Shown here: positions 1-5,238 of the stretch, in pieces
How the letters are laid out: each line of letters starts with the position of its first letter
How positions within the stretch are numbered: the stretch's first letter is position 1
NCBI GenBank assembly: GCA_012841995.1
Contig: DUTQ01000290.1
Coordinates: 1 to 9,565, forward strand
Source of the DNA: Thermoanaerobacterales bacterium
GTDB taxonomy: Bacteria; Bacillota; Thermosediminibacteria; Thermosediminibacterales; Tepidanaerobacteraceae
Length of the DNA stretch: 9,565 nt
Direction of reading: 5' to 3'
Position numbers and translations under genes: made by a program
The notes under the pieces: generated by a model
What the model saw: only the letters and a program-made list of their open reading frames with translations
Database searches by the model: none
Told to the model about the DNA's origin: nothing

Positions 1-202
1 CTAATCATAGTCAGGGGGGCCAAGTGCCTCCCGGACTGTTTGAGATCCCAGGAGATATTATCATCAATAGGCCTCAGCATCACTACTTCATTAATATCAA
101 CAGGGATTTGCCTGTTTTTTTGATGCTGAGGCCTATTGATGATAATATCTCCTGGGATCTCAAACAGTCCGGGAGGCACTTGGCCCCCCTGACTATGATT
201 AG
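1..202. repeat. 82-bp perfect inverted repeat with 38-nt spacer
   Basis: Bases 1-82 are the exact reverse complement of bases 121-202, with no mismatch that I can find. The spacer is 83-120. The right arm, read on the minus strand, lies inside the start of a modB-like reading frame, so the left arm is an inverted copy of that coding sequence. The left arm touches the first base of the window, so the repeat may extend further out. Inside the spacer, AACAGG (99-104) and CCTGTT (111-116) form a small stem ending in a run of T. Either this is a genuine inverted duplication that breaks modB, or it is a fold-back artefact at the end of an assembled contig. The sequence alone cannot decide. Confidence 0.95.
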
Positions 203-283
203 CATTATAGGTATAGAAGTAAATATTAATAAAATAATTAGAGCAGTTATTGATAAAAGTTTAAGTATTTTGTCTGATTTCAT
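83..283 (-). pseudogene. modB: Molybdate ABC transporter permease ModB, N-terminal fragment
   Basis: This is a 66-codon reading frame starting with ATG at 283, 20 bp after the modA stop. Residues about 7-33 form a hydrophobic membrane segment ending in an arginine. Then comes a stretch (LRSQEILSSIGLSIKKT) that looks like the segment after the first helix of ModB-type permeases, where 'L.sPevl.AL.lSlkT' is typical. Full-length ModB is usually well over 200 residues, so about 70% is missing. The frame hits TAG at 83-85, next to the point where the sequence turns back as an inverted copy of itself. The ribosome binding site is weak. The assignment rests on position after modA and on remembered family pattern, so it is moderate. 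If the inverted repeat is an assembly artefact, the gene is intact in the cell and merely cut here. Confidence 0.55.
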
Positions 284-303
284 TAATCATTCACTCATTT
301 ACT

Positions 304-1131
304 TTATTCAACTGGCTTGAAACCATGTTTATCGAATATAGCTTTGCCCTCATCAGATGCAATAAATTCGACAAATTTCTCGGCCATTTCGGGGTTTGAG
401 GCATTTTTTAAAGAGCATACCGGAATAATCTCTATTGAGTTTTGATCTTCTGGTATCTCTATCATTTCTGCCTTTTCATTGCCCTTGATTGCATCTATTG
501 TGACAATAGTGGCATCCACTTTGTTCGTAGTCGTCAGATGTGTTACAAGCTCATTTATTGTACCGGTTTTTGCCACAACATTTTTATTTATATCTTCTAA
601 TCCTGTTTTTTTGATAATCCTCTGTGCTGCCTTTCCTATTGCATTTGCCTCTTCATCGCCTAAAATAACCCTTACACCTGGTTTTGCCAAATCCTCAAGA
701 CTTTTTATACCTGCCGGGTTTCCCTTTGGAACCGCTATAACCGGTATATGATATGCCACTTGTTTACATGGATTTACAAGCCCTTTCTTATCTGCGGCTT
801 CATAAGCATCCATTGAGCCTGAAATAAACACATCACCTTTTTTGCTTAGCTCCATTTGAGATAATAGGTGTGATGAACCCCCATATGTATATTCAATCTT
901 GACATTATTTTCGCTTTCAAAGACTTTCTTTATTTCTTCCATGGGTTTTTTTAGCCCAGCACCACTGAATACCAACAAGTTCGTCTCTTCTGCTTGCTGT
1001 TGATCGCTTTCTTGCTCAACCTGATTTTGGTCTTCACCTTGCTGCTCTGCCTCCTGACCACTTGAGCAGCCTACCATGGCAAATAATGATAAAATCAATA
1101 ATAAAACTACAAGTTTTTTAAGTGACTTCAT
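304..1131 (-). CDS. modA: Molybdate/tungstate ABC transporter substrate-binding lipoprotein ModA
   Basis: 275 residues. It is the extracytoplasmic binding protein that delivers oxyanions (molybdate, possibly tungstate) to a ModB permease. Residues 1-21 are a lipoprotein signal peptide with the lipobox AMVGC, so Cys22 would be lipid-anchored. An acidic, Gln-rich linker (about 23-50) follows. The mature domain starts at LLVFSGAGLKKPMEEI (52-67) and contains YGGSSHLLSQ (83-92) and GDVFISGS (99-106), patterns of the ModA family (type II periplasmic-binding fold). Length fits the family. The ATG start is supported by an AAGGGGGAG ribosome binding site at 1137-1146. A sigma-A type promoter and a palindrome lie upstream. 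A modB-like frame begins 20 bp downstream, which supports transporter rather than stand-alone function. Molybdate versus tungstate preference cannot be told from sequence. Confidence 0.9.
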   Translation of the reverse strand: MKSLKKLVVLLLILSLFAMVGCSSGQEAEQQGEDQNQVEQESDQQQAEETNLLVFSGAGLKKPMEEIKKVFESENNVKIEYTYGGSSHLLSQMELSKKGDVFISGSMDAYEAADKKGLVNPCKQVAYHIPVIAVPKGNPAGIKSLEDLAKPGVRVILGDEEANAIGKAAQRIIKKTGLEDINKNVVAKTGTINELVTHLTTTNKVDATIVTIDAIKGNEKAEMIEIPEDQNSIEIIPVCSLKNASNPEMAEKFVEFIASDEGKAIFDKHGFKPVE

Positions 1132-1159
1132 TTTTACTCCCCCTTATTTTTACTAGCAT

Positions 1160-1184
1160 CGATATTCTTGTAAGAATATAACGT
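1160..1184. promoter_or_regulatory. Palindromic candidate operator of modA, ModE-like
   Basis: ATATTCTT (1162-1169) and AAGAATAT (1172-1179) form a perfect 8-bp inverted repeat with a 2-bp centre, just after the predicted transcription start. The flanks add ATCG on one side and AACG on the other, so the outer half-sites read ATCGATATT and, on the opposite strand, ACGTTATATT. The second resembles the E. coli ModE half-site (CGTTATAT core). The spacing is not identical to the E. coli operator, and no regulator gene is in the window, so the ModE link is a guess. Confidence 0.4.
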
Positions 1185-1192
1185 ATATAAAA

Positions 1193-1222
1193 AATATACT
1201 CTAATATGTCTATGTTTGTCAA
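1193..1222 (-). promoter_or_regulatory. Sigma-A type promoter of modA
   Basis: On the minus strand a perfect -35 TTGACA (1217-1222) is followed after 18 bases by -10 TATATT (1193-1198). Transcription should begin near 1186, giving a leader of about 55 nt before the modA ATG. Confidence 0.7.
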
Positions 1223-1338
1223 GTATAAAACAAACCAAATTTCACATTCATAAAGATTTATTTTGGACTTTTGACCATAATTGTCGGGTTTTTGCTGTTT
1301 TAGCTTTATAAGTTCAATTTTATAAGCCGAGATAAATT

Positions 1339-1366
1339 TTGATATTAAAACTTTATGTGTTAAAAT
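1339..1366 (+). promoter_or_regulatory. Sigma-A type promoter of purC
   Basis: TTGATA (1339-1344) and TAAAAT (1361-1366) are separated by 16 bases. Transcription would start near 1373, about 40 nt before the purC ATG. No purine-riboswitch structure is evident in this short leader. Confidence 0.5.
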
Positions 1367-1413
1367 AATTACGTGAAGTTTTAAATCCAAATGCTTTTTT
1401 GGAGGTCAAAATA

Positions 1414-2091
1414 ATGAAGATAATCCGGGAAGGAAAGACAAAGACAGTTTTTGAAGCTGAAGATGGAAATATACTCCTTCAGTTTAAGGACGATGTAACG
1501 GGAACAGGCGATGTTGCCGACCCTGGTGGAAATTCAGTCATTGGCAAGGTAGAGGGCAAGGGCAATGCGTCTTTGAGATTAAGTCAATACTTTTTTGAGG
1601 TTCTTGAAAAGGCCGGAGTGCCCACTCATTACATTAAAGCAGATGTAGACAAAAACATCTTGTTGGTAAGACATGCCGAAACATTTGGCGATGGACTTGA
1701 GTTTATATGCAGGCTTAAAGCAGCAGGAAGCTTTATTAGAAGGTATGGGAAGTATGTAGAGGAAAATCAACCTTTAGATTATCTTGTGGAAATCACATTG
1801 AAAGACGACCAAAGGGGAGATCCTCTTATAAATGAGGAGAGCCTGTGCCAGATTGGTTTAATGACACCAGAAGAGGTAAAGCAGTCGGTTGAACTTACAA
1901 AGAAAGTCACGAAACTGGTTCAGGCAGAGTGCGAACGTGCTGGGCTGGAATTGATAGATATCAAGTTTGAGTTTGGCAAGGTGGATGGCAAAATTGTCGT
2001 CATTGATGAGATTTCAGGGGATAATATGAGGGTGCGAAAAAGCGGAGAGAGCTTAAACCAAAAGGAATTCTGTAATATCATTTGCGATTAA
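1414..2091 (+). CDS. purC: Phosphoribosylaminoimidazole-succinocarboxamide (SAICAR) synthase, variant form
   Basis: 225 residues. SAICAR synthase joins aspartate to CAIR using ATP in de novo purine synthesis, in the cytoplasm. Family motifs are visible: EGKTK (6-10) near the N-terminus where PurC has its ATP-binding 'YEGKAK', FKDD (24-27), GKVEGKGN (44-51), a RLKAAGSFIRR segment (100-110), GDPLI (135-139), DIKFEFG (182-188) and DEISGDNMR (198-206). The last differs from the usual DEISPDTCR. The segment after FKDD carries a longer loop (TGTGDVADPGGNS), and the C-terminus is short. I chose ATG 1414 because GGAGG (1401-1405) sits 8 bases before it; an upstream TTG at 1399 would overlap that site. 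The gene is alone between its own promoter and terminator rather than in a pur operon. It fits the orphan PurC subgroup I recall from Clostridia. It may be the only PurC or a paralogue. Confidence 0.85.
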   Translation: MKIIREGKTKTVFEAEDGNILLQFKDDVTGTGDVADPGGNSVIGKVEGKGNASLRLSQYFFEVLEKAGVPTHYIKADVDKNILLVRHAETFGDGLEFICRLKAAGSFIRRYGKYVEENQPLDYLVEITLKDDQRGDPLINEESLCQIGLMTPEEVKQSVELTKKVTKLVQAECERAGLELIDIKFEFGKVDGKIVVIDEISGDNMRVRKSGESLNQKEFCNIICD

Positions 2092-2111
2092 TAAAATGGC
2101 TTGGAAACGTG

Positions 2112-2150
2112 GATGGCCCGCAGACTATTTAGTCTGGCGGGCCATCTTTG
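2112..2150 (+). terminator. Intrinsic terminator after purC
   Basis: GATGGCCCGC (2112-2121) pairs with GCGGGCCATC (2137-2146), and AGACTA (2122-2127) with TAGTCT (2130-2135). There is one bulged G at 2136 and a 2-base loop. A modest T-rich stretch follows. The stem may also stop transcripts arriving from the minus-strand genes ending at 2221. Confidence 0.8.
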
Positions 2151-2220
2151 GTTTATAGTTTTACAATATTTAATTATGTCATCAAGAAATGTATAGAAAC
2201 ATGGGCATTTTGTTTCCTGT

Positions 2221-2826
2221 TTATTTTTCCACATCCACGATTAGCATATTGGCCATTGGTGAGTTGCCGGGCTTTAGTGTTAATGTAAGTTGCTGTTTTG
2301 GCTCCATTTGTTCAAAACTTTCTTTAAGTTCTTGTTTTATTTGAAATACGTACATTTTCCCATCTGCTTCGAACTCTGCAAAGTTATTGTCTATCAAACC
2401 ATTGAAAATGACCTTTATCTTTGCTTCATCAATTTCTTTGATGTTAATTATAGTTGGATTGCCTTCACCTTTTGGCATCTCATACTCAATGAGCACTACT
2501 GTATTGCTTGGTATAGAATCCTCTGCAAGGATTTTTTTAACATCTTCACTGATGTAAAAAGCGGTAAAATCAAAATCGTGTTCTCCGTCAATTGGTTTAA
2601 ACTCAGCTGAGTTGTTGTCAATAAGACCGATGTAAAGGGCCTGACCTTTTACTGTATCCTTTTTATCGTCCCCTGGTTTATTATCATCTTTTTTGTCTGG
2701 TTTGTCTGGTGGAATTTCACTTTGTTGCGGTTGATCCACCGGTTCATGTCTTTGACTTGTGTATACTGAATAGCCGACAACAACTAATGCAATTATCAAA
2801 AAAGTAATCAACATAGTTTGTTTCAT
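2221..2826 (-). CDS. Membrane-anchored protein of unknown function with a duplicated domain
   Basis: 201 residues, not recognised as a named family. Residues 5-21 form one N-terminal membrane helix or uncleaved signal, with no lipobox cysteine. A charged Pro/Asp/Lys-rich linker follows (about 26-60). The outer part holds two similar units, each opening with nearly the same ten residues: GLIDNNSAEF (67-76) and GLIDNNFAEF (143-152). In each, a beta-rich stretch follows and closes with an I(I/V)xxxE-like strand. This suggests an internal duplication of a small beta-barrel-like domain. It is the third gene of the sigma/anti-sigma operon: its ATG lies 14 bp after the anti-sigma stop with an AGAGGTGAG binding site. 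It is therefore probably made with them and acts at the outer face of the membrane, as a sensor partner or as an output of the stress response. Both roles are inferred from position only. Confidence 0.8.
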   Translation of the reverse strand: MKQTMLITFLIIALVVVGYSVYTSQRHEPVDQPQQSEIPPDKPDKKDDNKPGDDKKDTVKGQALYIGLIDNNSAEFKPIDGEHDFDFTAFYISEDVKKILAEDSIPSNTVVLIEYEMPKGEGNPTIINIKEIDEAKIKVIFNGLIDNNFAEFEADGKMYVFQIKQELKESFEQMEPKQQLTLTLKPGNSPMANMLIVDVEK

Positions 2827-2840
2827 TAATGCTCACCTCT

Positions 2841-4511
2841 TTAGTGGTTTTCTTTTGTAAATACCGGCTCTAGTCCAAATTCACTTAATGCCTCAGAAGG
2901 TATAAATTTTATTGTTTTTTCAGCCATTTTTTCAAAAATCTTTGATGTAATGTAAGAACTCCGGTTGCTTACAAGTAAAAGTTCGTTATTGGGATTTACC
3001 CATTTTGCCACATTGCTTTTACCAATATATGCTTTAAAAGCATTTACTACTCCATCTTCAAGCTCTACCCAACCATTGCCCAATATACCATGGTCAGCTT
3101 CTTTATAGTAATAATCTGAAACAGGTTTTAGGGCAATATACACGTCTAAAAAGTCTTGTTCATCTTCACCTTTAAAGTTTAGAAGATAGTTGTAGGAAAC
3201 ATCTTTTAATCTGACTGCTCTTTTAAACTCAAAACTTTCAGGAATATTTTTTAATAAATTGTTTATTTCAGGCCAATCTTTTTTTACTACATCTAGTTCA
3301 ACTTTGTCATTTAGAAAGATTGTATTTTCATCTTTTTTTGGGCTGTATGAAAATATTTCATCATTTATTGGAGCATTTACTTCCATTTGTATAAACTGAT
3401 TTGTCAGCCTTTTGTTTTCCGAAAGATTTAACTCATTTTTTAGTGGTATATTGGTTTTGGCATCAACCCATAGTTTATTTGTAAACCCATCACCTTTATA
3501 GCGATACTCATAGACAACTGCCATGCGGCCGGCTATTGTATCCATCCCAATTTCTTTAATCTCATCTGCTTGCATAAATTCTTCTATCTGCTGACAGATA
3601 TGGTATTTCCACAATTCCTTTTCAGGACATGCATAATCAATTGTTGTTTTATCTGTTTGTATTGTATAGAATTTTTCGCCATCACTTATTTTGGTAAAAG
3701 TTATGCCATCATAGGAGTGAATGGCATAAAACTTATTGGGCTTCTTATATTTTACATCAATCTTCTCCAAAAAGTCTACTACCCCATTTTGTTCAGATCG
3801 AATTTCAATTGTGCCTACATAGCTTTCAAGGTTCTGAAATGCCTTTGTCATAGAATATACAACGCTTCTTGAACTTAACAGTATACTTCTATCAGCACTA
3901 GAAGTCATTATTTTTAGTTCAGTCTCATCACTTTTTACCATATTTTTTTCATCTTCTTTGATTGTATCTCTACATTCTTGTTCCTCATCAAAGTTTAATG
4001 ATTGAGAAATTCTTGCTATTAAATCACTGAATGCGGCCATCTGTTTGGGTATATATTTATTATTGGTTTTATCGCTTTTTTGAGCTTTAGTTTCCATGTC
4101 TATCTTTTTTTCCGCTATCCCACCAGCCATTTGTTTTGGCATGCCATTATCATTTTGGATGTTACCACTTTCCTCACGGGCTTCCTTTTCCATTACCCCA
4201 TCATAACGAAAAGGTAAAATGGATTTAAACAGTGCGGAAGCTGAAAATATTATGAAAAATACGGCTGCTACTGCTATAACTTTAAATCCAGCAAATGATC
4301 TTTTGGGCTTTTTTGCCTCTTGCTTTGCATATCTTAACTCCTGATAAGGCTCATTTCTTAGCCTTTTTACCGCTCTGACAGTCTCGAAAAGTTTTTGCAG
4401 TTCTTCATTATCTGCCATATCTTGGCTAATATCCGGTTTTTTTTCGGCATTCAAGTCATCTATATAGTCAGAAAGTATATTCTGCATTTGCTTTACCATC
4501 AATTCATTCAT
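2841..4511 (-). CDS. Membrane-spanning anti-sigma factor with LolA/RseB-like outer domain
   Basis: 556 residues. Residues 1-75 would be cytoplasmic and hold the sigma factor inactive. They contain no Cys or His, so this is not a zinc-binding (HC2/ZAS) anti-sigma domain. One membrane helix lies at about 76-95. A long low-complexity charged linker follows (about 104-200) with PKQMA occurring twice. A region at about 220-405 has the beta-strand pattern of outer-membrane lipoprotein sorting/RseB-type domains, including a lipoprotein-carrier-like stretch ending KLWVDAKTNIPLKNEL. A second mixed domain (about 440-550) may be DUF4367-like. The ATG at 4511 overlaps the sigma stop by 8 bp (ATGAATGA) with AAGGAGG seven bases upstream, so translation is coupled. 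An in-frame ATG at 4532 lies inside the ribosome binding region and is unlikely. The role comes from position and topology; the ligand sensed is unknown. Confidence 0.75.
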   Translation of the reverse strand: MNELMVKQMQNILSDYIDDLNAEKKPDISQDMADNEELQKLFETVRAVKRLRNEPYQELRYAKQEAKKPKRSFAGFKVIAVAAVFFIIFSASALFKSILPFRYDGVMEKEAREESGNIQNDNGMPKQMAGGIAEKKIDMETKAQKSDKTNNKYIPKQMAAFSDLIARISQSLNFDEEQECRDTIKEDEKNMVKSDETELKIMTSSADRSILLSSRSVVYSMTKAFQNLESYVGTIEIRSEQNGVVDFLEKIDVKYKKPNKFYAIHSYDGITFTKISDGEKFYTIQTDKTTIDYACPEKELWKYHICQQIEEFMQADEIKEIGMDTIAGRMAVVYEYRYKGDGFTNKLWVDAKTNIPLKNELNLSENKRLTNQFIQMEVNAPINDEIFSYSPKKDENTIFLNDKVELDVVKKDWPEINNLLKNIPESFEFKRAVRLKDVSYNYLLNFKGEDEQDFLDVYIALKPVSDYYYKEADHGILGNGWVELEDGVVNAFKAYIGKSNVAKWVNPNNELLLVSNRSSYITSKIFEKMAEKTIKFIPSEALSEFGLEPVFTKENH

Positions 4512-5028
4512 CAAAAAAACCTCCTTCATCAAGGATGTCTCGGAGCTTTTGTAGTGCTCTAAACTGCAAACTTTTAACAGTACCTTCAGGCCTTTTTGTA
4601 ATCTCCGATACTTCGCTAATAGTATAGCCTTTGATGATCCTCAAGATTAGCACTTCTTTTTCATGGTCTTGAAGCTTATCCATAGCCTCGTTTACTACTA
4701 TATTGTCTTCTACAACTCGATTCTTGTATTCAAGCTCAAACCCCTTTTCTCTCATTTCATCCAGGTGAACAACTTTTAAATCCCTGCCCCTTTTTCGCCA
4801 AGTATCGTATACGATATTGCGGGCAGCAGTAAAAACATATGCCTTGATTTTATTTTCGTTTATATTGCCTTCTTTTACTTGTGGCAAAACCCTTTGAAAA
4901 ACCTCTTGAGTAAGTTCTTCTGCCTCTTCATTATTCTGTACCTTATAATAGATAAACCTAAATACTTTTTGCCAGAGCTCTTTATAAATCTTGTCAAAGG
5001 TGATATCTGCCTTTGAAACATGTTTCAA
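4504..5028 (-). CDS. ECF-family RNA polymerase sigma factor
   Basis: 174 residues, the size of extracytoplasmic-function (group 4) sigma factors. Region 2 lies at about 11-80, with the typical EAEELTQEVFQRV helix (35-47) and AARNIVYDTWRKR (68-80), which binds the -10 element. A linker of about 30 residues follows. Region 4 (about 115-165) has LQDHEKEVLILRIIKGYTISEVSE... then EGTVKSLQFRALQKLR, the helix-turn-helix for the -35. I chose TTG 5028 because GGGGTGA (5034-5040) is five bases before it, the same spacing as the ATPase gene upstream. GTG at 5037 (177 residues) sits inside that site but is possible. The anti-sigma gene overlaps the end. An ECF-type promoter just upstream suggests that the factor drives its own operon. 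Confidence 0.88.
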   Translation of the reverse strand: MKHVSKADITFDKIYKELWQKVFRFIYYKVQNNEEAEELTQEVFQRVLPQVKEGNINENKIKAYVFTAARNIVYDTWRKRGRDLKVVHLDEMREKGFELEYKNRVVEDNIVVNEAMDKLQDHEKEVLILRIIKGYTISEVSEITKRPEGTVKSLQFRALQKLRDILDEGGFFDE

Positions 5029-5063
5029 TAATCTCACCCCAATTTAGGCCTTCTATATGTATA

Positions 5064-5089
5064 GACGGCAAACACTCGATTGTGTTGCA
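5064..5089 (-). promoter_or_regulatory. ECF-type promoter of the sigma/anti-sigma operon
   Basis: Read on the minus strand, TGCAAC (5084-5089) and CGTC (5064-5067) are separated by exactly 16 bases. This matches the AAC...CGTC architecture recognised by ECF sigma factors such as B. subtilis SigW. Transcription would start near 5057, about 30 nt before the TTG start. The natural reading is autoregulation. A TATAAT on the minus strand at 5095-5100 could add a weak sigma-A start, but no good -35 accompanies it. Confidence 0.6.
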
Positions 5090-5113
5090 TTAATTATAGG
5101 CTAAATACTAAAA

Positions 5114-5160
5114 GAAATAAACTCAAAAGTGGCAACATTTGCCTTTTTTGAGTTTATTTC
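5114..5160 (-). terminator. Terminator hairpin between the ATPase and sigma genes
   Basis: A 15-bp outer stem (5114-5128 with 5146-5160) and an inner 5-bp stem GGCAA/TTGCC (5131-5135 with 5139-5143) enclose a 3-base loop. On the minus strand the hairpin ends in a T-rich arm and then CTTTTAG. It should stop the ATPase transcript before the ECF promoter. Confidence 0.7.
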
Positions 5161-5168
5161 TTATATTT

Positions 5169-5222
5169 ACCGGATAAATATGTTTGTAATCCGGTGAAAA
5201 GTGCCATCACCTTCACCGGATT
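5169..5222. repeat. Alternating ACCGGAT/ATCCGGT stem-loops after the ATPase gene
   Basis: ACCGGAT (5169-5175), ATCCGGT (5189-5195) and ACCGGAT (5215-5221) mean the middle copy can pair with either neighbour. The longer stem is 11 bp (5188-5198 with 5212-5222). On the minus strand it lies 16 bp after the ATPase stop. It lacks an immediate T-run in that direction, so it may protect the 3' end or act with the larger terminator beyond it. Confidence 0.6.
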
Positions 5223-5238
5223 CATGTTTTTATTCCCT

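Noticed and set aside
24..320. 98-codon plus-strand frame near the left edge
   Set aside because: It runs through both arms of the inverted repeat and antisense to the modB-like frame. It has no ribosome binding site and no protein-like pattern.
1118..1390. 90-codon minus-strand frame upstream of modA
   Set aside because: It covers the modA promoter, operator and ribosome site, overlaps the modA start in another frame and has random-looking composition.
2196..2216. Small GAAACA/TGTTTC hairpin after the minus-strand operon
   Set aside because: Only six base pairs and no T-run, so too weak to call as a terminator. The purC hairpin at 2112-2146 may serve both directions.
3570..3872. 100-codon plus-strand frame inside the anti-sigma gene
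   Set aside because: Antisense shadow of a well-supported gene with no ribosome site.
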